DNA of 64,000 bases from Deltaproteobacteria bacterium (GTDB lineage: Bacteria; Desulfobacterota; Syntrophobacteria; Syntrophobacterales; Thermodesulforhabdaceae), in assembly GCA_019309115.1 (NCBI GenBank), contig JAFDGW010000009.1:1-64000 (forward strand), read 5' to 3'. Shown here piece after piece: positions 53,994 through 62,847 of this stretch; the stretch's first letter is position 1, and each line of letters starts with the position of its first letter. A program made the position numbers and the translations under genes. The notes beneath the pieces were generated by a model. It was given only the letters and a program-made list of their open reading frames with translations, searched no databases and had not been told where the DNA came from.

Positions 53994-55169
53994 CTACCTC
54001 TTCACCACCATAGCAACAGCTTCGCCACCTCCAAGACATAGCGAAGCAAGCCCGATTTTTTTATCCTGACGGATCATTTCATAAAGAAGCGTAACCAAAA
54101 CTCGAGCTCCACTTGCACCTATCGGATGACCAAGCGCTACACTCCCCCCGTTAACGTTAACTTTTGCAGGATCGAGCTTGAGTTCTCTTAGAACTGCAAC
54201 AGTAGAACCACTAAAAGCCTCATTGATTTCGTAAAGATCCACGTCATCAAGACCAATTCCTTCTTTTTTCAAACATTTGGGAATGGCCAGGATTGGAGCC
54301 ATAAGGACGTATTTCATATCAATTCCCGCGGCTGCCTGGGCACCAACAGTGGCCATTATCTTGCAGCCCAGTTCTTCTGCCTTCTCACGAGCCATAACCA
54401 CAACAGCTGCTGCCCCGTCGCTTATTATGGATGCATTACCCGCGGTTGTTACCCCCCCTTCTTTGAAGGCGGGTTTCATTTTCGCGAGAACCTCATAAGG
54501 CGTGTCACGAGGACATTCATCCTGCTCAAACAAAATAGGATCACCCTTTCTTTGAGGTACTTCTACCGGAACGATTTCTTCTTTGAATTTTCCCTGACGA
54601 ATTGCTTCCATAGCACGCCTGTAAGACTCCTCAGCATACCGATCCTGATCCTCGCGCGTAACGCCATACTTCTCAGAACAAAGTTCATTCGAAATGCCCA
54701 TGTGGAAGTCGTTAACGATATCCCAGAGCCCATCGTGTACCATGTGATCTATAAGTTTTCCGTTACCCATACGATAGCCAAACCGAGCCCTCTCAAGATA
54801 GTAAGGAGCCATACTCATGTTTTCCATGCCCCCGGCAACTACCACATCAGCATCACCAACCTGAATTGCCTGAGCTGCCAGCATAACGGCCTTCAATCCA
54901 GAACCACAGACTTTATTCACAGTCAGACATTCCACTTCCCAAGGCATACCCGCCTTAACAGCCGCCTGCCTGGCCGGATTTTGACCATACCCACATGGAA
55001 GCACCTGTCCCATGATTACTTCATTAACATCCTCTTTTCGAATACTAGCCCGTTTTACAGCTTCCTCTATTACAATAGCACCAAGTTGAGTAGCCCCAAT
55101 TGTGGACAAACTGCCGTTGAACGCTCCCAATGGAGTCCTCACTGCACTCACAATTACAACTTCGCGCAT
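53994..55169 (-). CDS. Acetyl-CoA acetyltransferase (thiolase)
   Basis: A 391-residue thiolase. Nucleophilic Cys88 is in LTVNKVCGSGLKAV, the catalytic His in GGSVALGHPIGASGAR and the second Cys in SLCLGGGEAVAM. The start MREVVIVSAVRTPLGAFNGSL is typical of biosynthetic or degradative thiolase II. I start at ATG 55169, 5 bases after AAGGAGG, not at the longer upstream frame. First gene of a three-gene operon for butyryl- or longer acyl-CoA oxidation or synthesis. Confidence 0.96.
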   Translation of the reverse strand: MREVVIVSAVRTPLGAFNGSLSTIGATQLGAIVIEEAVKRASIRKEDVNEVIMGQVLPCGYGQNPARQAAVKAGMPWEVECLTVNKVCGSGLKAVMLAAQAIQVGDADVVVAGGMENMSMAPYYLERARFGYRMGNGKLIDHMVHDGLWDIVNDFHMGISNELCSEKYGVTREDQDRYAEESYRRAMEAIRQGKFKEEIVPVEVPQRKGDPILFEQDECPRDTPYEVLAKMKPAFKEGGVTTAGNASIISDGAAAVVVMAREKAEELGCKIMATVGAQAAAGIDMKYVLMAPILAIPKCLKKEGIGLDDVDLYEINEAFSGSTVAVLRELKLDPAKVNVNGGSVALGHPIGASGARVLVTLLYEMIRQDKKIGLASLCLGGGEAVAMVVKR

Positions 55170-55286
55170 CAATATCCTCCTTACGAAAAATTTGCTTATC
55201 CACACTACAAGACAAAAAATCGATTTCTCTTTAACAGAAGTATTTATGAGTATCAAATGAATTTCATGAAAGCTTTACTCGCACGG

Positions 55287-55697
55287 TTACTGCTTAAAAT
55301 AGCGCAAGATAGTATTTCTTTCGGAGGGTGTGAGTTTATCCCAATTTCTCAGGTAGTAACGAAGGCGCTTACGTTCGCTCTCAGAAAGGTTTTTCCACTG
55401 TTCGTAACGCCTCTTCAAAAGCTGCTGTTTTTCTGGAGGGAGCTGTTTGTAATGCTCATAACGCCTCCTCAATGATTCCCTTTCCTGAGGACTGAGTTTC
55501 TCCCACCTACGGTACTGATCTGAATTTTCAAAATATCGAAAAGCAAGGATCTGGGATTCCCCTTGTGTATAGACATAGTAATTCTCCAGGCAAAAGGAAA
55601 AACCTCCAGAACAAAACACTAACAACCAACACAAAATAATAACTGAAACCCGCGGGTTATAATCACTTCTACGAAAGAAATTCAGAATATATTTCAT
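55287..55697 (-). CDS. DUF3106-like repeat protein with membrane anchor
   Basis: A 136-residue protein with one hydrophobic segment at residues 15-36, probably a signal anchor or peptide. From residue 65 it consists of four units of about 18 residues (EKLSPQERESLRRRYEHY, KQLPPEKQQLLKRRYEQW, KNLSESERKRLRYYLRNW, DKLTPSERNTILRYF), the DUF3106 pattern. Units are basic and aromatic. I start at ATG 55697, which overlaps the anti-sigma gene by 29 bases. It is the last gene of the ECF operon; function unknown, perhaps a periplasmic partner of the anti-sigma factor. Confidence 0.8.
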   Translation of the reverse strand: MKYILNFFRRSDYNPRVSVIILCWLLVFCSGGFSFCLENYYVYTQGESQILAFRYFENSDQYRRWEKLSPQERESLRRRYEHYKQLPPEKQQLLKRRYEQWKNLSESERKRLRYYLRNWDKLTPSERNTILRYFKQ

Positions 55698-56157
55698 CAC
55701 CCCATGCCATCCTAAAGTGCTTTCTGCAGATTGAACTGTGTTCACCCGGCGTACCGTCAACAATCTGGACCAGTTTTTCCAGCACATCCAGATCTTTCAG
55801 AAATTCCATATTTTCAACAACTTCCTTCTCCTCCGGCGAAAGAGAAGGTTGGTGAAACAACTGAAGTCCTACGGCGAAGAGTAAAACCAGAATGATCATT
55901 GCCACCGCAGGCTTCAAGACACCGAAAAATCGAACAAAAAAACCACCATCTCTTTTGATGGCCTTCTGAGGTCCATGCGCAGGTATTATGTCAGGAAGAG
56001 TCTTAACCCGCAGATAATTAACCAAACCTTGAACTTCGGAATATTCTTTTTTGCATTCGTCACAGCTTTCCAGATGTGTTTTCAGCTCCTCTTCAGCACC
56101 GGCGTCAAGTTCGTCCAAAACACTTAGATATATGTCTTTACATCTTGGACATCTCAT
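55669..56157 (-). CDS. Zinc-finger anti-sigma factor (membrane-anchored)
   Basis: A 162-residue protein. The cytoplasmic zf-HC2-type anti-sigma motif H-x3-C-x2-C is at His28, Cys32 and Cys35 (THLESCDECKKEY), with an extra CPRC pair at residues 3-6. One membrane segment lies at about 81-101, leaving a 60-residue periplasmic tail with a His-Cys cluster (HSSICRKHFRM, 140-150) that could sense metal or thiols. Its ATG overlaps the sigma gene stop by 4 bases, the standard pairing for sigma and anti-sigma. Confidence 0.9.
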   Translation of the reverse strand: MRCPRCKDIYLSVLDELDAGAEEELKTHLESCDECKKEYSEVQGLVNYLRVKTLPDIIPAHGPQKAIKRDGGFFVRFFGVLKPAVAMIILVLLFAVGLQLFHQPSLSPEEKEVVENMEFLKDLDVLEKLVQIVDGTPGEHSSICRKHFRMAWGDEIYSEFLS

Positions 56158-56729
56158 AGTTCACTCCGACTTCCGAGTTCTTCCTTTAGCGTTCTAATAC
56201 CTCGAAATAAATGGCTTTTCACGGCACCTTCACTGATTCCAAGAATCTCAGCAACTTCCTTCATAGTCAGGCCTTCCATTACCTTAAGAGTGACCACCAG
56301 TCTTTGCTGCTTCGAAAGTTTATTCATTGCCTTCTTTATGCAACACTGTTCCTCCTTACGAGCCAGATTTTCTACCTGACTAGGCTCAATAAAGTTTTTG
56401 TTCGAACCGTTGCCGAACCACGCTTTCAAAAATTTCCTGAAGATCTTATCTTTTCGCCGTTGTTGCAAACACTCATTTATTAGAACTCTGTAAAGCCAGG
56501 TTCCAAGACTACATTTCCCTTCGAATGAATCAAGCCTGGTCATAAGCTTCAAGAACGTCTCCTGTGTAGCTTCAAAGGCGACTTCACGATCAAACCCACA
56601 CAGTCGAAAGGCGGCTCTGTAGATCTTTTCGTAATATCTGTTAACTAGCTCATTTCGGGCATTATTATCCCCTTTCTGAGCTTTCCTGATTAGATCAGCT
56701 TCAGCTTCCTTCACACAGCCGCCTTTCAA
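56154..56729 (-). CDS. ECF-family RNA polymerase sigma factor
   Basis: A 191-residue sigma-70-type factor. Region 2 covers about residues 25-90 (FRLCGFDREVAFEATQETFLKL then LGTWLYRVLINECLQQRRK) and region 4 about 130-185 (LSKQQRLVVTLKVMEGLTMKEVAEILGISEGAVKSHLFRG). It starts at a TTG with GAGGG 6 bases upstream; a GTG at 56714 is an alternative. It follows the His-rich gene by 18 bases and overlaps its anti-sigma gene, so it probably controls its own operon from the promoter at 57.2 kb. Confidence 0.93.
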   Translation of the reverse strand: MKGGCVKEAEADLIRKAQKGDNNARNELVNRYYEKIYRAAFRLCGFDREVAFEATQETFLKLMTRLDSFEGKCSLGTWLYRVLINECLQQRRKDKIFRKFLKAWFGNGSNKNFIEPSQVENLARKEEQCCIKKAMNKLSKQQRLVVTLKVMEGLTMKEVAEILGISEGAVKSHLFRGIRTLKEELGSRSEL

Positions 56730-56747
56730 AGAAAACCCTCTTTGTGG

Positions 56748-57149
56748 TTACCACGCATCTCTGAAACCGAAATTCAAATACCAGCCGTTCCAAGACGCCC
56801 TGTAGCGTGGGTATATCCTGTAAGAGCAATTATACCTATAAGCAGGCCGGCAGTAACACTTACAATAATAGCCACCATAGCAGGGACAACGGCGATGGTG
56901 TGGTCTGAACCGATGCCCGTGCCAGTAGTGATGATAATGGTGGTGTGGTTTGAACTGATGTCTGTGCCGGTAGTGATGATGAGCATAACGAGGCGGGACA
57001 TGGTGAACCCTGTGAAAACGATAATGATGACCTGAAACCCCCTTGACATTGACTCTCACCCTGTACACATCGCCCGCAAAAGCCAGCGACACTAACAGGT
57101 ACCCAAATCCTAAAGCCAGAACAAACACAAACGCTAGATAACGTTTCAT
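56748..57149 (-). CDS. Exported histidine-rich, cysteine-containing protein
   Basis: A 133-residue protein. Residues 1-25 are a signal peptide (hydrophobic run, cleavage probably after AFA). Residues 41-85 contain 19 histidines, many as HH and HHH with Tyr and Arg between them, and residues 88-108 hold six cysteines (CPCYGGYYCKCYC, then one more). This composition is expected to bind metals such as Ni, Zn or Cu, but that is inference. A very good GGAGGTGAG site precedes the ATG. It leads the sigma, anti-sigma, DUF3106 operon. Low-complexity sequence makes homology hard to judge. Confidence 0.82.
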   Translation of the reverse strand: MKRYLAFVFVLALGFGYLLVSLAFAGDVYRVRVNVKGVSGHHYRFHRVHHVPPRYAHHHYRHRHQFKPHHHYHHYWHGHRFRPHHRRCPCYGGYYCKCYCRPAYRYNCSYRIYPRYRASWNGWYLNFGFRDAW

Positions 57150-57184
57150 TATCTCACCTCCTGCACCATGGGATTTCTTTAACC

Positions 57185-57216
57185 CTTAGATGCACAGGAG
57201 GTGCAAAACGTTTACA
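57185..57216 (-). promoter_or_regulatory. Candidate ECF-type promoter of the His-rich/sigma operon
   Basis: On the minus strand TGTAAACG (-35 like) is followed after about 16 bases by GCATCTAAG (-10 like), ending about 36 bases before the His-rich ATG. The shape TGTAAC-type plus CGTCTAA-type matches promoters I recall for ECF sigma factors paired with zinc-finger anti-sigmas. Autoregulation is inferred from position. Confidence 0.5.
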
Positions 57217-57223
57217 CAAAAAA

Positions 57224-58075
57224 TCAACGAGGCACTTTTTTGCAAAAAATTATGACCGCCTCTCCGATTTCCTCCGCTCTTTTGGCTGCTCGCCTCATCT
57301 CACGAAATACCGATCTATCTTCAATAGCCCGTTTTAATAACCGATTTGTTTCCTCCAATTCACTCCGGCTCAACAGACTGTAAGCCGAATCTCCTTTATG
57401 AAATTCAGGTTTGAGAGCCACCGTCGGATCGTTATAATATGCATCATCAAAAATCTTCCCGGTAGGAACTTTAAGCTCTGGCTTTTCAAAGCCCGATTCC
57501 ATCATTCGTCTGATCAGATCGGCAATGGGAATATACTTTTTCTGAAGCAAGAGTGCCGCCTTCCGCATGTATTTATAATGCCAGAAGGCCCCGTCATCTG
57601 GATCTATATGCTGTCTGTCACAGGTATTTACTATAAGTACACCACCCGGCTTTAAGACTCTATAAGCTTCCTTTAAAAAAATGGTAAGATTTGGGTAATC
57701 TTCACTATCATCAAGGTGATGTATAACCTGATTTACAAGGTATGCATCGAAAAAGTTTTCGGGAAATTTGAGTTCGAGTATGTTGCCAATTGACAGAACA
57801 ACGTTTGAACGATTCTTGAGTTTTTCAACGGCTTTTCTGTAACCGGTTGTTGAAGCCTCTATTCCGTAAATTTTGCCCACATAATTGGCAAGTATCGAAG
57901 TATATGCCCCCGTTCCAAAACCACCCTCAAGAAGTACCAAATCGTTCAGTGAAACGTGAACGAGTCTTAAGATTTCGAGGATTTCATTCACTCCAAAAGG
58001 ACGTCTCACAAGATCATAATCTTTGAAGCATTCATTATAGTCGCAGTATTTCGAAAATTCTATCGACTCCTGCAT
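57224..58075 (-). CDS. Class I SAM-dependent methyltransferase
   Basis: A 283-residue methyltransferase. Motif I is LVLLEGGFGTGAYTSILA, motif II IYGIEASTTGYRKAVEKL, and motif IV PENFFDAYLVNQVIHHL followed by LKEAYRVLKPGGVLIVNTCD. The typical D/E-x-G-x-G-x-G glycine loop is slightly altered (EGGFGTGAY), as in many small-molecule methyltransferases. Substrate unknown. It stands directly upstream of the ECF operon on the same strand, but the ECF promoter lies inside its 3' flank, so the two are probably separate units. Confidence 0.85.
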   Translation of the reverse strand: MQESIEFSKYCDYNECFKDYDLVRRPFGVNEILEILRLVHVSLNDLVLLEGGFGTGAYTSILANYVGKIYGIEASTTGYRKAVEKLKNRSNVVLSIGNILELKFPENFFDAYLVNQVIHHLDDSEDYPNLTIFLKEAYRVLKPGGVLIVNTCDRQHIDPDDGAFWHYKYMRKAALLLQKKYIPIADLIRRMMESGFEKPELKVPTGKIFDDAYYNDPTVALKPEFHKGDSAYSLLSRSELEETNRLLKRAIEDRSVFREMRRAAKRAEEIGEAVIIFCKKVPR

Positions 58076-58150
58076 AACACAAATCCTTTTTTATTCTAAC
58101 AAATCATTTTAACAAGCAAAACCACACCTGACAAAATTAATCGAAAAACT

Positions 58151-58189
58151 AAACCGATCCGCTCGCTTTAAAGCGAACGAGATCGGTTT
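58151..58189 (-). terminator. Long inverted repeat ending the hppA transcript
   Basis: AAACCGATCCGCTCGCTTT at 58151-58169 pairs with AAAGCGAACGAGATCGGTTT at 58170-58189 with few mismatches. It lies 24 bases beyond the hppA stop; the minus-strand T-run is interrupted (TTAGTTTTT). Probable terminator. Confidence 0.75.
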
Positions 58190-58212
58190 AAAATTTAGCT
58201 TGCCGAATTATT

Positions 58213-60207
58213 TTACAATATTGGGGCAATAACCAGAGAAATTACCGACATGAGCTTTATAAGAATGTTCATCGTCGGACCGGAAGTATCTTTGAAAGGA
58301 TCACCCACGGTGTCACCAACCACCGCTGCCTTGTGATTGTCGGATCCTTTACCACCGAAATGCCCGGCTTCGATGTACTTTTTGGCGTTGTCCCACGCAC
58401 CACCACCATTGGCCATGAAAAGAGCCAGCATAACACCCGTAAGAGTAGCACCGAGGAGCATTCCACCAAGAGCCTGCTTTCCTATGATGAAACCGACCAA
58501 AACGGGCGTGGAAACACCAACAAGTCCAGGCAACAACATTCTGCGGATTGCGCCTTTGGTAGCAATTGCAACACAACGCGCTGGATCGGGTTTGGCCTTG
58601 CCTTCGAGAAGTCCAGGAATTTCCCTAAACTGGCGTCGAATTTCTTCTACCATATCGAAGGCAGCATCACCAACAGCAGTCATAGTTAACGCCGCAACCA
58701 AGAAAGGCACAATAGCGCCGATGAAAGCACCAATTATTACATAAGGATCAGTAATGTTAACAATCTCCAACTTAGCAGCCTGAGTATAAGCCACAAATAG
58801 GGCAACAGCCGTAAGAGCAGCAGCGCCTATTGCAAAACCTTTACCGATAGCAGCAGTGGTATTGCCAAGGGCATCGAGGCTATCAGTGATAGCCCTTGTT
58901 TCGGGACCGAGCTCTGCCATTTCAGATATACCGCCTGCATTGTCTGCAACAGGTCCATAGGCGTCAACCGTCATTGTGGCACCAACAGTAGCCAACATCC
59001 CGACAGCCGATATACCAATTCCATAGATTCCAGCAGTAATGTAAGCAATGTAAGTGGCTACGCAGATGCCCAATACCGGAAGGGCAACGCTTTCCATACC
59101 TACGGCCAGACCAGCTATGATAACCGTAGCAGGCCCTGTTTCAGACTGAGCAGCAATCTTGCGAATGGGCCCCATGGATGTGTAATACTCTGCTAGAAGT
59201 CCAATCGCTATACCACAGAACAAACCTGAAAGAACTGCCCAGAACACACCAAAACGAACGCCCGTTGCCTTAACGAGATAATACTCAATCCCGATGAAGA
59301 TCACAGCAGCAACGAAGGTCGTGTATCGGAGCGCTTTCTGAGGATTCATGCCGGCCATAGCCTTTATACTAAAGACACCAACAAAGGAAGCAATAAGCCC
59401 ACCCATAACAGTCAGCAAAGGAAGCGCCATGTAGGCCAACCGATCTCCGCCACCAAGTGCTTTTTCCGACATTGTTGCTGCAATAGCTATAGTCGCTATG
59501 ATAGATCCAACATAGGACTCAAAAATATCTGCTCCCATTCCAGCAATGTCACCAACGTTGTCACCGACGTTGTCGGCAATAACACCAGGGTTTCTTGGGT
59601 CATCTTCAGGAATACCAGCTTCAACCTTGCCCACCAAGTCAGCACCAACGTCAGCAGCTTTCGTATAGATTCCACCGCCCATACGAGCAAACAGGGCAAT
59701 TGAGCTGGCACCCATAGCAAAACCGTTGATGTAATTGGCCGTGGCAGGATCCTTGCCCCAGAGATAGAAGAAAACTCCAACCCCGAGCAATCCAAGGCTT
59801 GCAACGGCAAGTCCCATGCAGGCACCACCAAAGTAAGATACAGTCAGAGCCTTAGCCTGTCCCCATTGATTTGCCGCCCAGGAAGTTCTTGAATTCGCCC
59901 TGGTCGCAGCAGACATCCCGGTGAAGCCGGCAAGTATCGAACACGTAGCACCGGAAATAAAGGCTATAGCCGTCTGCTTGTTAATTCCAAAGAACAGCAG
60001 ACAAAATACAACCGCTATAAACCCCGCTAGAACAGTGTACTCAGTTTTCAAAAAAGCCATCGCACCTTCATGAATCATCTCCTCAAGTTCCTGCATTTTT
60101 TCCGTTCCATTGGGCTGCTTCTTGATCCATGCAAAGATCATCAACGCAACTAGCAAACCAACAGCTCCAAAAATAGGTGCGAAATTCGTCATTTGTAGTA
60201 GTTGCAT
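58213..60207 (-). CDS. hppA: Membrane-bound pyrophosphatase, K+-dependent type
   Basis: A 664-residue integral-membrane enzyme that couples pyrophosphate hydrolysis to ion pumping. About 15-16 hydrophobic segments fit the family. Substrate motifs are intact: [20 protein letters not shown] and [18 protein letters not shown]. The [14 protein letters not shown] motif has Ala, not Lys, at the position that decides potassium dependence, placing it with K+-dependent enzymes; whether it pumps H+ or Na+ cannot be decided here. I start at ATG 60207, after GGGAGGTGAAGG. It follows pth on the same strand. Confidence 0.96.
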   Translation of the reverse strand: MQLLQMTNFAPIFGAVGLLVALMIFAWIKKQPNGTEKMQELEEMIHEGAMAFLKTEYTVLAGFIAVVFCLLFFGINKQTAIAFISGATCSILAGFTGMSAATRANSRTSWAANQWGQAKALTVSYFGGACMGLAVASLGLLGVGVFFYLWGKDPATANYINGFAMGASSIALFARMGGGIYTKAADVGADLVGKVEAGIPEDDPRNPGVIADNVGDNVGDIAGMGADIFESYVGSIIATIAIAATMSEKALGGGDRLAYMALPLLTVMGGLIASFVGVFSIKAMAGMNPQKALRYTTFVAAVIFIGIEYYLVKATGVRFGVFWAVLSGLFCGIAIGLLAEYYTSMGPIRKIAAQSETGPATVIIAGLAVGMESVALPVLGICVATYIAYITAGIYGIGISAVGMLATVGATMTVDAYGPVADNAGGISEMAELGPETRAITDSLDALGNTTAAIGKGFAIGAAALTAVALFVAYTQAAKLEIVNITDPYVIIGAFIGAIVPFLVAALTMTAVGDAAFDMVEEIRRQFREIPGLLEGKAKPDPARCVAIATKGAIRRMLLPGLVGVSTPVLVGFIIGKQALGGMLLGATLTGVMLALFMANGGGAWDNAKKYIEAGHFGGKGSDNHKAAVVGDTVGDPFKDTSGPTMNILIKLMSVISLVIAPIL

Positions 60208-60258
60208 TTTTCCTTCACCTCCCATCCAATGCAAGTCTTCCTAGTGCACACCATAACC

Positions 60259-60828
60259 CTACAACATCAAACCGTTAAAACGATTCATGGCCTCTTCAAT
60301 GCCATGCTCCAAAATTACTCCCAGCGCTTCCACCCCCTTTTCTAAGGTTTTATAAAACTTATCAAGCTCATCTTCATAGGGTGGACTCAAAACATAATTA
60401 TATATAGACTCACCCCTCAACGGCCTTCCTATTCCTATTTTCAACCTCGGAAATTCATTGGTGCCAATTGCACCTATAATAGAATTCACTCCCTTGTGCC
60501 CTCCCGATCCACCTTTTCTTACTACCCGGAGCCTCCCCACCGGAAGGTCAAGATCATCATGAACAACCAGCATATTCTCCGGTTCTTCACAAGCTAACCT
60601 TAGGATTTCCTCTGCCGCAATTCCGCTTTTGTTCATGTATGTGAGCGGTTTTACAATAATCACTTCTGACCCTTTATACAAGACTTTTTTCACAAGCCCC
60701 CACCACTTTGTATGCTCTTTCACAACCTCAACACTCAACGCAAATTTATCCACCACCATGAACCCAGCATTGTGCCTCGTAAAAAGATATTTTGACCCAG
60801 GGTTACCAAGCCCAATTATGACTTTCAT
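60259..60828 (-). CDS. pth: Peptidyl-tRNA hydrolase
   Basis: Recycles peptidyl-tRNA. The 189 residues have all family landmarks: MKVIIGLGNPGSKYLFTRHNAGF with catalytic His19 and Asn9, KPLTYMNKSG, the VVHDDLDLPVGRLRV loop with the catalytic Asp, and GGHKGVNSIIGAIGTNEFPRLKIGIGRP. I start at ATG 60828; the open frame extends upstream without the family N-terminus. It follows rplY, with a terminator-like hairpin and an unexplained element between, and precedes hppA by 51 bases. Confidence 0.96.
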   Translation of the reverse strand: MKVIIGLGNPGSKYLFTRHNAGFMVVDKFALSVEVVKEHTKWWGLVKKVLYKGSEVIIVKPLTYMNKSGIAAEEILRLACEEPENMLVVHDDLDLPVGRLRVVRKGGSGGHKGVNSIIGAIGTNEFPRLKIGIGRPLRGESIYNYVLSPPYEDELDKFYKTLEKGVEALGVILEHGIEEAMNRFNGLML

Positions 60829-60877
60829 AAAATCATCACTCGTGTTTCTAATCACAAAGTATAGCATAGAAAAAAAC

Positions 60878-60907
60878 AAAGGCACATCCCTCTCAGAATG
60901 TGCCTTT
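60878..60907 (-). terminator. Intrinsic terminator between rplY and pth
   Basis: AAAGGCACAT at 60878-60887 is exactly complementary to ATGTGCCTTT at 60898-60907. On the minus strand the stem is followed by GTTTTTTT. It lies 50 bases before the pth start and about 300 bases after the rplY stop, so it ends either rplY read-through or an RNA made from the region at 61 kb. Confidence 0.85.
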
Positions 60908-60970
60908 CCACCGTTACCTTTTTCCTACTCACAGCTTCCTATTTTTGCTCAGATGAACATCCACTCCAAT

Positions 60971-61046
60971 GAGCTGTGGAGTCAGACGTAACGGCTTATG
61001 TTGCCTGACACCATCGGAGACAAGCCCCTTTAGTTGCCCACAGCTC
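60971..61046. ncRNA. Structured intergenic element with possible pseudoknot (strand unresolved)
   Basis: GAGCTGTGG at 60971-60979 is exactly complementary to CCACAGCTC at 61038-61046. Inside, GTCAG (60981-60985) can pair with CTGAC (61005-61009) and GGCTT (60993-60997) with AAGCC (61022-61026); the two pairings interleave, which is the layout of a pseudoknot. A minus-strand transcript would end at the strong terminator at 60907-60878. No coding frame fits. It may be a small RNA or a leader controlling pth. I match it to no known class. Confidence 0.4.
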
Positions 61047-61203
61047 ATAAATCTATAACACTATAACTCGTTTGTGTGCATGCATACAAATAAGCAAATA
61101 AAATTAAAAAATTAAGTAACTGTTAATAACCCCCGACACAAGCAATTTTAGCTGCAAATCAATCTCAATTCAGGACAACCCCACGGCTTAACCATTCATA
61201 AAT

Positions 61204-61827
61204 TCACTCTCCCGATTCCGTACTTTCTTCTTCGCCAGATTCAGAAGGAGCTTCAAAACCTTCGGGTGGGGTAACTGCCACAATCGGTGCATCGTCATCG
61301 TTCAAAATCTTAAAAGAAAATTGATCCCTTATATCCTCAACATGCAAAACATCCCCTATATCAAGATTTGAAACATCAACCTCTATCTTTTCAGGGATTT
61401 CACTGGGCCAGCATCGTATTGACAGCGAATGAAGCACCACATTAAGTATTCCACCCTTTTTCACTCCAATAGCCTCGCCAACCACATCAACGGGTACATC
61501 GACATCCACATCCTGATCCGCCGGTAGGGCATAAAAATCCACATGCAAAAGCCTTCTCTTAAAGGGATGCGTTTGAACGTCCTTTACCAGAACCTGAAAC
61601 TGCTCTTCTTTGCCGTCTTCCCTTTTCACCGCAAGGTTCACCACTTTGGTTTCATCGCCCATAGCAGTAAGCAATTTAACCACCTGATTTGTGCCCAAGG
61701 CAACAGGAATTGGCCTTTCGATTTTAGGTCCGTAAATTATTGCCGGCACCTTCTGCTCTCGCCTGAGCTTCCGAGCAATGCTCTTTCCAACCCTAGCTCG
61801 TGTCTCCGCTGAAAGAACCCACTCCAT
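61204..61827 (-). CDS. rplY: 50S ribosomal protein L25/general stress protein Ctc
   Basis: A 207-residue two-domain L25 (Ctc type) that binds 5S rRNA. The N-terminal domain (RARVGKSIARKLRREQKVPAIIYG, then HPFKRRLLHVDFYAL) is the 5S-binding part; the C-terminal domain (VDVPVDVVGEAIGVKKGGILNVVLHSLSIRCWPSEIPE) follows. The acidic end (ESGEEESTESGE) is typical. GGGAGG lies before the ATG. Prs precedes it by 51 bases, and the prs, rplY, pth order is widely conserved. Confidence 0.96.
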   Translation of the reverse strand: MEWVLSAETRARVGKSIARKLRREQKVPAIIYGPKIERPIPVALGTNQVVKLLTAMGDETKVVNLAVKREDGKEEQFQVLVKDVQTHPFKRRLLHVDFYALPADQDVDVDVPVDVVGEAIGVKKGGILNVVLHSLSIRCWPSEIPEKIEVDVSNLDIGDVLHVEDIRDQFSFKILNDDDAPIVAVTPPEGFEAPSESGEEESTESGE

Positions 61828-61878
61828 TATCAGATCGCCTCCCTTTTATAATTGTCCACGCCAAAAAATTTTTCTAAT

Positions 61879-62826
61879 TCACATAGCGTAAAAAGTCGAT
61901 TCTAAAGTCTCACCTCGATGAAGTGCAACAACGCTTTCCGCAAGCAAAGGTGCAACACTCACATATTCCACCGGAAGATTCATGGATTCCGGCTTGCAAT
62001 AGGGTACCACACTATCAGTCACCACAATCGAATCAACTCCAGCACGCTGTAGTCGCGTTTCACACCCATGAGAAAATATCCCGTGCACACTGTAAACCCT
62101 TACTGACCTTGCACCAGCCTTGTGAGCTGCCAGTGAAACTCGTTCAACAGTTTTTCCCGTGTCAATAATGTCATCGTAAAGCACAACATTTTTATCTTTA
62201 ACATTGCCTACAATTCTATGTTCCCAAGGAATCCCAACATCCCGCTCATCCATTATGGCCATGTCCAGATTCATCTCCGTTGCAAAAGCCCTTGCCCTTC
62301 TCACTCCAGCAGCATCCGGAGCCACAACAATACTATTTTCATCTAGAAATTGCCGAGCATGCTTGACAAACTCGCTCATGGCAGAAATGTGATCTACCGG
62401 CACTTTAAAAAACCCCATGGTCTGACCGGAGTGGAAATCAAGTGCAACCACATGATCTACACCCGCTTCTTCCAGCAAACTTGCAAGCATCCTTCCTGTT
62501 ATGGGAACTCTCGGCTTATCTTTCTTGTCTCTGCGACCGTAAGCATAATAAGGAATCACCGCCGTCACCCTCTCAGCAGATGCTCTTTTTAAAGCATCTA
62601 TCATGAGGAACAACTCAACCACGAAAGAATTCACAGGACAGCACAAAGATTGAATAACATAAACATCACATCCCCGAACGTTCTCTTCAATTTCAACCCT
62701 AACCTCACCGTCAGAAAACGTTCCAACAAGCGCTTGCCCCAGCTCAATGCCTATTTCTGCACAAACCCGCTCCGCCAATTTCCTGTTCGAATTACCGGTG
62801 AAAACCCGAAGCTCGGTATCGACCAT
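61879..62826 (-). CDS. prs: Ribose-phosphate pyrophosphokinase
   Basis: Makes PRPP from ribose 5-phosphate and ATP. The 315 residues begin with LRVFTGNSNRKLAERVCAEIG, and include the Mg/ATP loop YYAYGRRDKKDKPRVPIT, the flexible VVAPDAAGVRRARAFA and the PRPP-binding VVLYDDIIDTGKTVERVSLAAHKAGA. These are class I enzyme motifs. It lies directly after the tRNA-Gln gene and before rplY on the same strand. Confidence 0.97.
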   Translation of the reverse strand: MVDTELRVFTGNSNRKLAERVCAEIGIELGQALVGTFSDGEVRVEIEENVRGCDVYVIQSLCCPVNSFVVELFLMIDALKRASAERVTAVIPYYAYGRRDKKDKPRVPITGRMLASLLEEAGVDHVVALDFHSGQTMGFFKVPVDHISAMSEFVKHARQFLDENSIVVAPDAAGVRRARAFATEMNLDMAIMDERDVGIPWEHRIVGNVKDKNVVLYDDIIDTGKTVERVSLAAHKAGARSVRVYSVHGIFSHGCETRLQRAGVDSIVVTDSVVPYCKPESMNLPVEYVSVAPLLAESVVALHRGETLESTFYAM

Positions 62827-62847
62827 TCTATCCCCTAAACAAAAAAC

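Noticed and set aside
54552-55475. A 307-codon plus-strand frame opposite the thiolase gene.
   Set aside because: It lies antisense to a strongly conserved thiolase, has a skewed composition and no binding site; it is a shadow frame.
60878-61070. The rplY-pth gap was considered as a 6S RNA gene because of its length of about 190 bases.
   Set aside because: The complementary ends enclose only 76 bases and no long interrupted hairpin with a central bubble is seen.
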